Part shown: positions 10,955 to 20,418 of the stretch, piece after piece
How the letters are laid out: each line of letters starts with the position of its first letter
Position numbering within the stretch: position 1 is the first letter of the stretch
Source: an uncultured Chlorobiaceae bacterium
Lineage (GTDB): Bacteria; Bacteroidota; Chlorobiia; Chlorobiales; Chlorobiaceae
Assembly (NCBI GenBank): GCA_903882665.1
Contig: CAIRXW010000045.1
Location: forward strand, 62,001-126,000
Reading direction: 5' to 3'
Length of the DNA: 64,000 nucleotides
Program-made: the position numbers and the translations under genes
The notes under the pieces: generated by a model
The model's database searches: none
Told to the model about the DNA's origin: nothing
Seen by the model: only the letters and a program-made list of their open reading frames with translations

Positions 10955-12781
10955 ATGAGCTTGACAAAGAATATCAGAAATATAGCCATTATCGCGCACG
11001 TTGATCATGGAAAAACAACGCTTGTTGATTCAATTTTTCAGAAAACAGGCGCCTTCAGGGAAAATCAGCAGGTAAACGTTCGCGTACTTGACTCAAATCC
11101 CCAGGAAAGAGAGCGGGGCATTACTATTTTTTCAAAAAACGCAGCAGCAGAATATAACGATCACAAGATCAATATTGTAGATACTCCTGGTCATGCCGAC
11201 TTTGGTGGCGAGGTTGAGCGTATTTTGCAGATGGTTGACGGTGTGTTGCTTCTTGTGGACGCTTTTGAAGGGCCGATGCCGCAGACCAAGTTTGTGCTGC
11301 GTAAAGCCCTTGAGCTGCACCTGAAACCAATTGTGGTCATCAATAAAATCGATCGCCCGCAGTCTGACCCGGTCAAGGTGCACGATCAGGTTATTGATCT
11401 GTTCATTGCCCTCGGTGCCGAAGAGCATCAGCTTGATTTTCCCTATATCTTTACATCCGCCAAACATGGTATTGCCAAATACAGTATGGATGACGCAGAT
11501 GGTGATATGAGCCTTCTGCTCGACATGATCATCAAGGAGATTCCTGCTCCGGTGGCCAATGACGACGGAGGTTTCCAGATGCTCGTTACCACGCTCGACT
11601 ACAGCGACTACATCGGCAAAATCGCCATCGGGCGCATTCATCGTGGCAAGGTAAGCCCTGGCAGCCAGCTTGCTGTTGTAGGCCCTGACGGTGTGATTGG
11701 CAAGGGAACGGTTACAAAAGTTTTTCAGTTCGACAAGGTTCAGAAAGTTGAGGCCAAAGAGGCAACCTCAGGCGACATTATCGCAATCGCCGGTATACCG
11801 GACGCCACGGTCGGCATGACCCTTGCGTCCATTGAAGATCCGGTATCTCTTGATTCATTCGACATCAGCAAGCCGACCCTCTCTATGCTCTTTTCAGTAA
11901 ACGATTCTCCGTTTGCAGGACTTGAGGGCAAAGAGGTCACCAGCCGCAAAATCCGTGAGCGCCTGATGAAAGAGAAGATGACCAACGTCGCACTCAACGT
12001 AGAAGAGACCGACAGTGCCGATACCTTCCGCGTTTCAGGAAGAGGAGAGCTTCACCTCTCCGTATTGATCGAAACCATGCGGCGCGAAGGTTATGAGATT
12101 GCCATAGCAAGGCCGGAGGTGATCATGCACCGAGACGAAGAGGGCACACTGCTTGAACCGATCGAGCATGTCATGATTGATATTCCTGAAGAGTACACCG
12201 GTGTCATCATTGAAAAAATGGGTCGCAGAAAGGCCGAAATGACCAATATGGGCACGCTTCGCGGCGGCATGGTCAGGGTTGAATTTGAAATTCCCACCAG
12301 AGGACTGATTGGTTACAACCTTGAGTTTACCACCGATACCAAAGGTGAGGGAATCATGTCGCACGTATTCCACAACTACCAGCCTTTCAAAGGCAAGTTG
12401 CCTTCACGTGAGACCGGTGCACTTGTCGTCTCTGAAGCCGGTATATGCGTAGCATACGCCCTGAGTGCTCTTGAAGATCGCGGCACTTTCTTTGTTTCGC
12501 CAAACACCAAGGTCTATGGCGGGATGATTGTCGGTGAATCAACAAGAGGTCTCGACATCACCCTCAACGTTTGCAAAACCAAAAAGCTGAGTAATATGCG
12601 CTCATCAGGCACCGATGAGTCACTTCGCCTCACTCCCCCGAAACTTCTTTCGCTGGAACAGGCACTTGAATTCATCAACGACGATGAGCTTTTGGAAGTA
12701 ACACCCCAGAGCATCCGACTCAGAAAGAAGATTCTTGACGTGAACCTCCGCGCAAAAGCCACCAAAAAGGCCAACGCTTAG
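10955..12781 (+). CDS. typA: translational GTPase TypA/BipA
   Basis: [39 protein letters not shown]; 608 aa from ATG 10955. Confidence 0.97.
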   Translation: MSLTKNIRNIAIIAHVDHGKTTLVDSIFQKTGAFRENQQVNVRVLDSNPQERERGITIFSKNAAAEYNDHKINIVDTPGHADFGGEVERILQMVDGVLLLVDAFEGPMPQTKFVLRKALELHLKPIVVINKIDRPQSDPVKVHDQVIDLFIALGAEEHQLDFPYIFTSAKHGIAKYSMDDADGDMSLLLDMIIKEIPAPVANDDGGFQMLVTTLDYSDYIGKIAIGRIHRGKVSPGSQLAVVGPDGVIGKGTVTKVFQFDKVQKVEAKEATSGDIIAIAGIPDATVGMTLASIEDPVSLDSFDISKPTLSMLFSVNDSPFAGLEGKEVTSRKIRERLMKEKMTNVALNVEETDSADTFRVSGRGELHLSVLIETMRREGYEIAIARPEVIMHRDEEGTLLEPIEHVMIDIPEEYTGVIIEKMGRRKAEMTNMGTLRGGMVRVEFEIPTRGLIGYNLEFTTDTKGEGIMSHVFHNYQPFKGKLPSRETGALVVSEAGICVAYALSALEDRGTFFVSPNTKVYGGMIVGESTRGLDITLNVCKTKKLSNMRSSGTDESLRLTPPKLLSLEQALEFINDDELLEVTPQSIRLRKKILDVNLRAKATKKANA

Positions 12782-12809
12782 TTCTCTCCAAAAAAAACAT
12801 TTCAGTTGT

Positions 12810-12841
12810 GTCCGGGCGCTGCTTTACAGCAGTTCCCGGAC
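12810..12841. terminator. hairpin downstream of typA
   Basis: GTCCGGG-cGCTGctttaCAGCagtt-CCCGGAC inverted repeat. Confidence 0.5.
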
Positions 12842-12930
12842 GACTGATTCTGCCTTGTGTGTGTATAACTTTTTTTCAGGATTTATTTCCTTGTCGCGAG
12901 AGCTTTTAATCAGGCAGGGCAATCATTTCA

Positions 12931-12965
12931 TGCAAAGGGGCGGCTCATGAAGTCCGCCCCTTTGC
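12931..12965. terminator. perfect 13-bp inverted repeat between convergent genes
   Basis: TGCAAAGGGGCGG-N9-CCGCCCCTTTGCA next to the stop of the csgG-like gene. Confidence 0.55.
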
Positions 12966-12972
12966 ATTACGG

Positions 12973-13692
12973 TCAATCAAGTTGAATCGAGCCTTTGGTC
13001 TTCTCTCTTCGGTTTCTTTCTTTTGCGTCATACTCGTCCATGCAACCACTATCCTTGCCCTGCACCAGAGAACACTCCAGATACTGAACTATTTCCATGA
13101 TACAAGCCCTGATTGCCTTTCCTACAGGTGTATTCTGATACTCGCCAAGATGACCGTTAAAGCCTCTATGGGATACTCCAATGCTGATACCACTGGATTT
13201 TGACGTGGCCTCTACCGTCCGGGCGTCATAGATTTCGCCTGTTTCAACATCAATCACTTTCAGGTCGACAGCCATGTACGCTTTTTCCTGCTTTCCTCCC
13301 AGGCTGATACCACCAAAAGAGAGCCCCCCACCGCCGCCACTCGTATTCTGTTCAAAGGCTGAAAGCGTAGCCGCAATCAGATATTTGGCACCTGTAATGT
13401 TTCCTAACCTTGATCTTGTCCTGGGGTTAACCATTCCGGACGCCCCCAGATCCTGTTCATTGAGAACCGCATCAAGTTCTCTCCTTTCGAGCACCCGAAA
13501 ACTGTTTGTTGATGCGAGTTCTGCAATGAGCATATCCTGCAGATCCGTTCCGACACTCCCTTCCCACCATCCTGCCGAGGTGTGGTTTGTAAACCTCAAC
13601 ACCCCGATTCGAGGCTTCAGGGAGGCATATCCTTGAGAAAAAACAGAAATGGAAAACAAAAACAAAAACAGCAGAAAAACTTTAATCCGCAT
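12973..13692 (-). CDS. CsgG-family outer-membrane/curli-type lipoprotein homolog
   Basis: N-terminal signal-like segment; IGVLRFTN..., LIAELASTNSFRVLERRELDAVLNEQDLGASG, GAKYLI, VDLKVIDVETGEI. Confidence 0.85.
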   Translation of the reverse strand: MRIKVFLLFLFLFSISVFSQGYASLKPRIGVLRFTNHTSAGWWEGSVGTDLQDMLIAELASTNSFRVLERRELDAVLNEQDLGASGMVNPRTRSRLGNITGAKYLIAATLSAFEQNTSGGGGGLSFGGISLGGKQEKAYMAVDLKVIDVETGEIYDARTVEATSKSSGISIGVSHRGFNGHLGEYQNTPVGKAIRACIMEIVQYLECSLVQGKDSGCMDEYDAKERNRREKTKGSIQLD

Positions 13693-14201
13693 GATGATCC
13701 TCCGGGGTTATTGGGGTTAAACAGGAAAACTGCAAAAAAATATACCTTTAAAGTATCACAGTAAAAAGAAAAACCAAAGCATATAAGGAAATGCAACTCC
13801 CTTGACGGTTACTTTTTCTTACCCTTCCCTTACCGTTATTGGGGGTAAACAATTCCTCCTGCCATTTATTTGCCTGATAATTCGTAAAATTGTCTCAATT
13901 GAGGCGACGCTTTGCCTGAATAATCAAGTTTGTTCAGGAGCGAATTTTTCATGCGGGCAATGAGCTGCTCAACCGGTGAACAGTGGATTATGAGTTGGTT
14001 TACCAGGGGCCTGTCAGAAAGGATATCCTGGTGGGATCTCAATAATCTGGCACCTTGAATATATTCGCTTCGCAGGTGCAGGGATAATTACAGACGATTA
14101 AGTAAATTATCGCATGAGTTTTGCCTTCAATAAAAAAGTCTTGCACCTTGACAGGTTCTGACCTCCAAGGTATGAAATGAACGTAATAACAGGAGTGATA
14201 T

Positions 14202-15215
14202 ATGGCGTTATGGAATTCAATTACAGGGCAGTTACGATCGGTCATTGAATGGAAAAATCCTGCTTCGGATGTTCTTTTTCAACGATGGACGGATAATGGA
14301 GACGAGATCAAAAACGCGTCAAAGCTTATCGTTGGTCCCGGTCAGGGCGCGATCTTTGTCTATGAGGGTAAGCCGCAAGCTGTTATTACCGAACCAGGCA
14401 TGACAGACCTGAAAACACAAAACATCCCTTTCTGGACTACGATCACCAAATTCATGCAGGCTTTCAAGAGTGAGCATAAGGTCGGAATCTATTTTTTCCG
14501 AACGGCCGAGATTCTGAACCAGGGCTGGGGTACACCTGGTCCCATTAAATATATTGATCCGCAGTACAAGTTTCCTGTCGGTATGAAGGGTTTTGGCAAT
14601 TTCTCTTTCCGAATCTCGGATGCGGGAAGTTTCTTTATTAATGTTATGGGTCAGAGGGATCATTTCACCGTTGATGAACTCCGTCTGGTCATTGTAGCAA
14701 GGCTTGTTCAGCCACTTACGGATTTTCTTGCTGAAGCAAAGTTCGGCTATAATGAGATTGATGCCAACAGGAATGAAATTGCTGACGGGGTTCGGGAAAA
14801 GGTAGCTCCGATTTTTCTCACCCTTGGTTTCGAGCTTAAGGATTTTCGTGTCGAAAATACTGATTTTGATGATGACACAAGGCGCCGGGTGCAACGTATT
14901 GCCGATATGCAGGCTGAGGCACAGGCGGCACAGGCGGTCGGCTTGAATTTTACTCAAGTTCAGCAGTTGGCAGCTCTTCGAGATGCGGCCCAGAACCAGG
15001 GAGGAGTTGCCGGGATGGGAGTTGGTCTTGGTGCAGGTGTTGGAATGGGGCAGGCCATGGCCGGGATGATGACCAATATGAATGCACCGCAAACGGCAGC
15101 GGCAACGGAAGATCCCGTGGCAAAGCTTGCAAAGTTGAAACAGATGCTTGACAACGACCTCATCACCCAACAGGAATACGATACGAAAAAGCAGCAGATT
15201 CTTGCGCAACTGTAA
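14202..15215 (+). CDS. SPFH/Band-7-type (YdjI-like) protein with C-terminal SHOCT-like helix
   Basis: DVLFQRWTDNGDEIKNASKLIVGPGQGAIFVYEG core; C-term DPVAKLAKLKQMLDNDLITQQEYDTKKQQIL. Confidence 0.8.
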   Translation: MALWNSITGQLRSVIEWKNPASDVLFQRWTDNGDEIKNASKLIVGPGQGAIFVYEGKPQAVITEPGMTDLKTQNIPFWTTITKFMQAFKSEHKVGIYFFRTAEILNQGWGTPGPIKYIDPQYKFPVGMKGFGNFSFRISDAGSFFINVMGQRDHFTVDELRLVIVARLVQPLTDFLAEAKFGYNEIDANRNEIADGVREKVAPIFLTLGFELKDFRVENTDFDDDTRRRVQRIADMQAEAQAAQAVGLNFTQVQQLAALRDAAQNQGGVAGMGVGLGAGVGMGQAMAGMMTNMNAPQTAAATEDPVAKLAKLKQMLDNDLITQQEYDTKKQQILAQL

Positions 15216-15269
15216 TCGCTCCTATTGCGATTCGCTTTTGAAGAACGTAACTATCAGGAGTCAATATTT

Positions 15270-17141
15270 ATGAGGTACATCCGCTTTTTCAGGTTTCTTT
15301 TCATGATCACCCTTACCGTTCTTGGTATCCCTTTCATTGGTGAGGAGCTTATTGCGCGGGCCGGGGGCGGCGGAGGTCATGGAGGAGGGCATGGAGGAGG
15401 ACATAGTGGCGGTGGATTCTCCGGCGGGGGACACTCCTTTGGTGGTGGAGGCTTTGGTCATGATACCTATTCCAGCGGCTCCGGTTTCACTGGTTCTTCC
15501 ACATTCATTACAGCCATCATTCTCCTTGTAATTCTCTTTGCGGGATTCCGGCTTATTTTGTTTTTCCAGGAAGCTTCGATTACAACGTTCTCCAGGATGG
15601 CTCGGCACAAAAAAAACTCTTTTGAAAAAGTCGATGGATGGAAGGAATTTCTTGCAGCGAATCCCGACTTTGATTTATCCGCATTCTTGTTGAAAGTCCG
15701 CAAGGCCTTTATCGAAGTTCAATCGTCCTGGTCTGAACAAAATACCAGTCGCATGAGAAGGTTCATTACGGACGGGGTTTATCAACGATTCAACACCCAG
15801 TTCAAGATGATGGAGCTTCTACAGCAGACCAATCCTATAAGCAATATCAAAATAGCGGATATCTGGGTCGATAAAATCGAACAGGACGGCCTGTATGACA
15901 TTATGCATGTTGGAATCGAAGCGAGCATGGACGACAAGTTTCAGTGTGCCCTGAATCATGAGCTGGATGAGGAAGGTTTCGACGATTTTGTCGAGTTCTG
16001 GTCGTTTATCCGCAAGCGCGGAGCACCGAAAAAAGATATCTATGATTCCAGCAACTGTCCGAACTGTGGTGCGCCCCTGCCGGAGAATATAGGTGAGGTT
16101 TGCAAATGTACTCATTGTAACGCAATGGTCAACTCCGGGGAATTTGACTGGGTACTTTCCGAAATCACCCAGAAAGATGATTACCACAGAAATGATGTGT
16201 TTTCAAACAAGCTGGGTAATCTGGAAACAAAGGTACGTGAGATGGTATCGGTTTATGGCGATTTTTCCGTTCAACTGGTTGAGGACAAGGCTTCAAATGC
16301 CTACATGCAGATCATGACCGCTCAAGTCATGCGTGATCCTTCCGTGATGCGCAGGTTTGTCTCAGATGACTTATTCCGGCAGCTTGCTCCAAAGTCCGAA
16401 AAGAATGAGGAAATTTTCAATCGTATTTTCCTGAACAAGGTTACTCTTATTGGTGCACAGAAAAAGGAAAATAAAAACATGCTCATCTTTGCACTCATCT
16501 GTTCAATGCAGAGAGTGGTGGTCAAAAACAACAGGATGGTGCTCGTCGATCCGGAAATTATGACACGGGAAGAGGTCATGTTTTTGACCCGTGATGCCCA
16601 GGCAGGGGCCGGAAAGGGTTCAATCTATCAGCATAATTGTCCAGCTTGTGGTGGCCCTGTCAAGAACACGCTTGATGTGAAGTGTGCATACTGCGGAAGT
16701 CTGCTCAACAGTACAGCGAACGACTGGGTTGTCAGCTCACTGATGAACCGCTCAGAATTCGTTTCCTACTATGGTGAGAATAAGGGCTCTTTCACTGCTA
16801 AAGTTGATCCTGTTGTGTTGGATAAGCTTTATGGTGTTAAAGATTATGCACTTAACAACATCATGATCGTTTTTGCGGCTGATGGAGCTTTTAACGATGA
16901 GGAAAGAACTTTTCTGACTGAAGCTGCGAAAAATTGGGGATTCAAGACTGTCGATATCGAACCTCTTTTCAAGATGGCAGCAAGCGGAAGGCTTTCGATC
17001 AGAATGCCTGAAGATCAGGATATGCGAAACAGTATCTATAAGCTGATGGAGAAGGCCGCGAGAGCTGACGAAAACATTACCCTCCAGGAGCAAAAGATTC
17101 TGGATTGGGTCAAAGAGAGTTATATCGACAAAAAAGCCTGA
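15270..17141 (+). CDS. Tim44-like / zinc-ribbon / TerB-like multidomain membrane protein
   Basis: Signal or TM segment, Gly/His-rich linker (GGGGGHGGGHGGGHSGGG), two Tim44-like plus Zn-ribbon (CPNCG...CKCTHC; CPACGG...CAYC) repeats, C-terminal TerB-like helices. Confidence 0.75.
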   Translation: MRYIRFFRFLFMITLTVLGIPFIGEELIARAGGGGGHGGGHGGGHSGGGFSGGGHSFGGGGFGHDTYSSGSGFTGSSTFITAIILLVILFAGFRLILFFQEASITTFSRMARHKKNSFEKVDGWKEFLAANPDFDLSAFLLKVRKAFIEVQSSWSEQNTSRMRRFITDGVYQRFNTQFKMMELLQQTNPISNIKIADIWVDKIEQDGLYDIMHVGIEASMDDKFQCALNHELDEEGFDDFVEFWSFIRKRGAPKKDIYDSSNCPNCGAPLPENIGEVCKCTHCNAMVNSGEFDWVLSEITQKDDYHRNDVFSNKLGNLETKVREMVSVYGDFSVQLVEDKASNAYMQIMTAQVMRDPSVMRRFVSDDLFRQLAPKSEKNEEIFNRIFLNKVTLIGAQKKENKNMLIFALICSMQRVVVKNNRMVLVDPEIMTREEVMFLTRDAQAGAGKGSIYQHNCPACGGPVKNTLDVKCAYCGSLLNSTANDWVVSSLMNRSEFVSYYGENKGSFTAKVDPVVLDKLYGVKDYALNNIMIVFAADGAFNDEERTFLTEAAKNWGFKTVDIEPLFKMAASGRLSIRMPEDQDMRNSIYKLMEKAARADENITLQEQKILDWVKESYIDKKA

Positions 17142-17284
17142 GTCAGGAGCTTGTATACGCTAATAGCAAACGCGAAAAATAACGAATACAGGGACGTCGA
17201 TTTTTGGCGGGTAGAGATTGGTACCGTTTTATTTTTGACCTCTCGTTGATTTTTTTTGCCATAAACTTACAAGGAAAATATGCG

Positions 17285-18064
17285 ATGGGTATTGTAATGC
17301 CGGTTGTTTTTTTCGGGCATGGAAACCCGATGAATGCGCTTCAGACAAACGAATATACCGAAAGCTGGCGTCAGCTTGCTCAAAGCATACCACGTCCTAA
17401 GGCAATACTTGTCATATCGGCACACTGGTATATTCCCGGCACTGCGGTGACGGGAAGCCCTTATCCCAAAACCAGACACGATTTCGGAGGGTTTCCGCCT
17501 GAACTGTACAACGTAACCTATCCTGCGCCGGGCAGTCCGGAACTGGCCCGCGAGGTTCAGAAACTGCTTGCTCCTCTCCGTGTATCTTTCGATGAGCACC
17601 GAGGTCTTGATCATGGAACCTGGTCGGTGCTCTGCCACCTCTTTCCCGAGGCAGATATTGCGGTCGTTCAGCTCAGTATTGATGAGACCATGAGTTCGGA
17701 GTTTCATTATGAGACAGGGAAGCTTCTTCAACCGCTGCGCGATGAGGGCGTTCTGATTGTCGGAAGCGGTAACCTTGTTCATAACCTTCACGCCTATGCC
17801 TGGGGTATTGAAAATGCGCAGCCGTTTGACTGGGCTGTTCGATTTGAACAATCAGCCAGAAAACTCATGGTCGAAGGCAGGGATCGTGAGCTTGTGAGTT
17901 ACAGGGGTATGGGCAACGACGCAAAACTTGCTGTTCCGACACCAGACCATTTTTTGCCGCTTCTCTATATACTCGGTTTACGGAGAGAAAATGAACAGGT
18001 CAGCTTTCCTGTCGAGGGCATTGAGGGCGGGTCGCTTTCCATGCTCTCTGTCAGCATCGGCTGA
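17285..18064 (+). CDS. class III extradiol ring-cleavage dioxygenase (YgiD/DODA family)
   Basis: FFGHGNPMNAL, ILVISAHWYIPGTAV, HDFGGFPPELY, GLDHGTWSVL. Confidence 0.9.
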   Translation: MGIVMPVVFFGHGNPMNALQTNEYTESWRQLAQSIPRPKAILVISAHWYIPGTAVTGSPYPKTRHDFGGFPPELYNVTYPAPGSPELAREVQKLLAPLRVSFDEHRGLDHGTWSVLCHLFPEADIAVVQLSIDETMSSEFHYETGKLLQPLRDEGVLIVGSGNLVHNLHAYAWGIENAQPFDWAVRFEQSARKLMVEGRDRELVSYRGMGNDAKLAVPTPDHFLPLLYILGLRRENEQVSFPVEGIEGGSLSMLSVSIG

Positions 18065-18743
18065 AATTTGTCTGCTGGAGCAGTTTGTTCGGTTCTCTTA
18101 CCGGAATCCGCTTGATGCAACAACCCTTTGAATAGCAGCCTCCTGCGGAGTTCAGCGATTTGACGGCATGGATTAGTAAACGAAGGGAATAAGCTTTCCG
18201 CAACCCGTCTTCCTCCATGAGAATCAATGGGAGAATCAACACAAGATAGATGCAAAACACACAAAAGAAAGCCCAGGACTGGATCAGGCTGGCCAACCCC
18301 AGGGAAATACTCAACGCCGCAGTGTACATGGGATGCCTGATCAGTCTGTAAGGCCCATCGATAACCATTTTGTCCCCAAATCGAGGAGTGCTTCCCCCAA
18401 GCTGGTAATTGCGCCTTAGCGTGATCAACGCCCATGCCATGAGAAGAAAACCTGCCACATACAACACCAGCCCTGCGATCTCCAAAACCATCAAAATCCA
18501 CAGCTCTTTAATGGTTATATGGGTAGGATCGATCTTTGCCAGGTGGCGAGTGATCATCACTATTGCAGCCAGGGGATTGACAATTAACAAGAAAAAGAGG
18601 TTGAAAATATTGACGAGTTGGACAAGCAGATTGCCTTTTGGTCTATCCAAAATGGAACCCGTAGCAACTCGCTTGACGGTAACCAGCATGCCCAATAAGA
18701 ACAAAATTGCGATTCCGAGTATTCTTTGATCGAACAGGTTCAT
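18051..18743 (-). CDS. isoprenylcysteine carboxyl methyltransferase/PEMT-like membrane methyltransferase, aberrant C-terminus
   Basis: Multi-TM; GPYRLIRHPMYTAAL motif; family-typical C-terminus after 'MEEDGLRKAYS' not recognisable. Confidence 0.75.
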   Translation of the reverse strand: MNLFDQRILGIAILFLLGMLVTVKRVATGSILDRPKGNLLVQLVNIFNLFFLLIVNPLAAIVMITRHLAKIDPTHITIKELWILMVLEIAGLVLYVAGFLLMAWALITLRRNYQLGGSTPRFGDKMVIDGPYRLIRHPMYTAALSISLGLASLIQSWAFFCVFCIYLVLILPLILMEEDGLRKAYSLRLLIHAVKSLNSAGGCYSKGCCIKRIPVREPNKLLQQTNFSRC

Positions 18744-19120
18744 CTCCTCCTCCTCAACGTCCAGAATGACAAGACAATACTCTCTACCGAACGCAGTAGG
18801 GAACCTGCGAAGGTCGCCATGCCTGAGTCAGGTCACTTCCAGTTGAAAGACAATATAAAGAAAAAGCTGTTTTTTATGATTCCGGTTTGTACCGTTCAGT
18901 CCAAACCAATCAGGTCACCAAGGCTCGCGACTTGGCACGTATAGCGCTATTGAGGGTTCGAAGCCCTTCCTCTCTGCATCAAGGAAAGCATTCGGAATAC
19001 CGGGAGCTTTTTTGTTTGATGCGCCTTGAAAACCATCCCGATCTGATCTTATCGTTTCTTTTTTCCCCGCTTTTTCATGAACTTTCCCATAGTCGGTCGA
19101 TACTGTTTCAGGATTGAAAA

Positions 19121-19921
19121 GTGAACGTGACGATGAAATTGCTGATAATTCTGCTCTTGCTTTCCCTTGGAGTCCCGGTATTTTCGGGTGCGCAGGAGAT
19201 CGACAGAACCCTTTTCGGCGCCTACGATACGGCGCTGGTGATTGTTAACCGCTTCTCCGGGGTCGTGACCGATGTGAACCCGGTGCTCAGTGCTCGGCGA
19301 TTGTCACCCTGTTCAACATTCAAGATCTATAATACTCTGATCGGCTTGCAGCTCGGCCTGATCAAGGGAGCCGATGAACCTTGGTATATCTGGGACGGTG
19401 TGCGCCGGGATATCGAAGAGTGGAACCGTAACTTGACCATCCGTGAGGCGTTCCGGGTTTCAGCGGTGCCTGCTTTTCAGGTGATTGCAAGAGAGATCAG
19501 GGCTGAACGGATGAAAAGATATATCGAACTGATCGGCTATGGAAATGGGGATATCTCCACAGGGATCGATACCTTCTGGCTTCCTCGGCCAGGAAAAGCC
19601 GGAATGCTGATCAGCGCCGACGAACAGGTCGCTCTATTAAACAAACTGCTCGATGGCAAGCTGCCGTTTTCCGGAAAGCAGGTGAAGACACTTCGTGACG
19701 TAATGCTGGTTTCAGAAACCCCAAAAGGGAAGCTCTACGGCAAAACAGGATCAGGCAAGAGTGCGAACAGGAAAGAGGAGCTGGGATGGTTTGTCGGCTT
19801 TCTTGAAAGCGGAGGGGTCGATTACGTTTTCGCCTGTAACATCACAGGAGGAGAGCACCCCTCCGGGAAAGCCGCCCGTGCTATTGTGGAAAATGTTTTC
19901 AGCTCTCAGAATCTTCTGTAG
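19121..19921 (+). CDS. class D (OXA-type) beta-lactamase homolog
   Basis: Signal-like N-term; STFK, SAV (FRVSAVPAFQ), YGN (YGNGDIS), KTG (YGKTGSG), WFVGF: all class D landmarks in order and spacing. Confidence 0.9.
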   Translation: MNVTMKLLIILLLLSLGVPVFSGAQEIDRTLFGAYDTALVIVNRFSGVVTDVNPVLSARRLSPCSTFKIYNTLIGLQLGLIKGADEPWYIWDGVRRDIEEWNRNLTIREAFRVSAVPAFQVIAREIRAERMKRYIELIGYGNGDISTGIDTFWLPRPGKAGMLISADEQVALLNKLLDGKLPFSGKQVKTLRDVMLVSETPKGKLYGKTGSGKSANRKEELGWFVGFLESGGVDYVFACNITGGEHPSGKAARAIVENVFSSQNLL

Positions 19922-19952
19922 ATGCAACGGATCCTCTTTTGCTTTTTGATTA

Positions 19953-20402
19953 TTATGGTGAATTTGGGATACTCATGAACTTCGTATTCGAGTGTAGCCA
20001 TTCCGTTATGTTTTTAGTGACAGAATCCTGAAACGTATTTTTGTTTTTCAAAACACATTCCCAGACTATGGCAACTCGCCAACCATTTTCAATGAGTGTT
20101 TGAATATTCTGGTTATCTCTGGTGATGGTATCGTTGAACTTTTTCAGCCAGAATTCCTGATTGGTACTGGGTGCTGTGGTTGCTTTGCATCCGTGTCTAT
20201 GCCAGAAACATCCATGAACAAACAAAACTGCATGGTATTTTGGCAGAATGATATCCGGTTTTCCGGGGAGATCCTTTCGATGAAGTCGATACCTGTATCC
20301 ATTTTTCCAGAACCATCTGCGAACAATCATCTCAGGGCCAGTGTCCTTTCCTCTGATTCTGGACATGTTAAAGCTGCGCTGCTCTGGCGAGTGGACATCC
20401 AT
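19953..20402 (-). CDS. vsr: very short patch repair (Vsr) endonuclease
   Basis: MDVHSPEQRSFNMSRIRGKDTGPE, YRYRLHRKDLPGKPDI, FVHGCFWHRH. Confidence 0.96.
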   Translation of the reverse strand: MDVHSPEQRSFNMSRIRGKDTGPEMIVRRWFWKNGYRYRLHRKDLPGKPDIILPKYHAVLFVHGCFWHRHGCKATTAPSTNQEFWLKKFNDTITRDNQNIQTLIENGWRVAIVWECVLKNKNTFQDSVTKNITEWLHSNTKFMSIPNSP

Positions 20403-20418
20403 TATTGTGATATAAGCG

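Noticed and set aside
13866-14060. Minus-strand open stretch (..SEYIQGARLLRSHQDILSDRPLVNQLIIHCSPVEQ...) with a short match to IS630 sequence (GTGGGATCTCAA)
   Set aside because: No convincing start codon, only a ~12-bp match, and no transposase domain. Not enough to call a gene or IS remnant.
18960-18990. tRNA T-arm-like sequence GAGGGTTCGAAGCCCTT
   Set aside because: No D-arm, anticodon arm or acceptor stem could be assembled around it. Probably coincidental, or too decayed to call a tRNA remnant.
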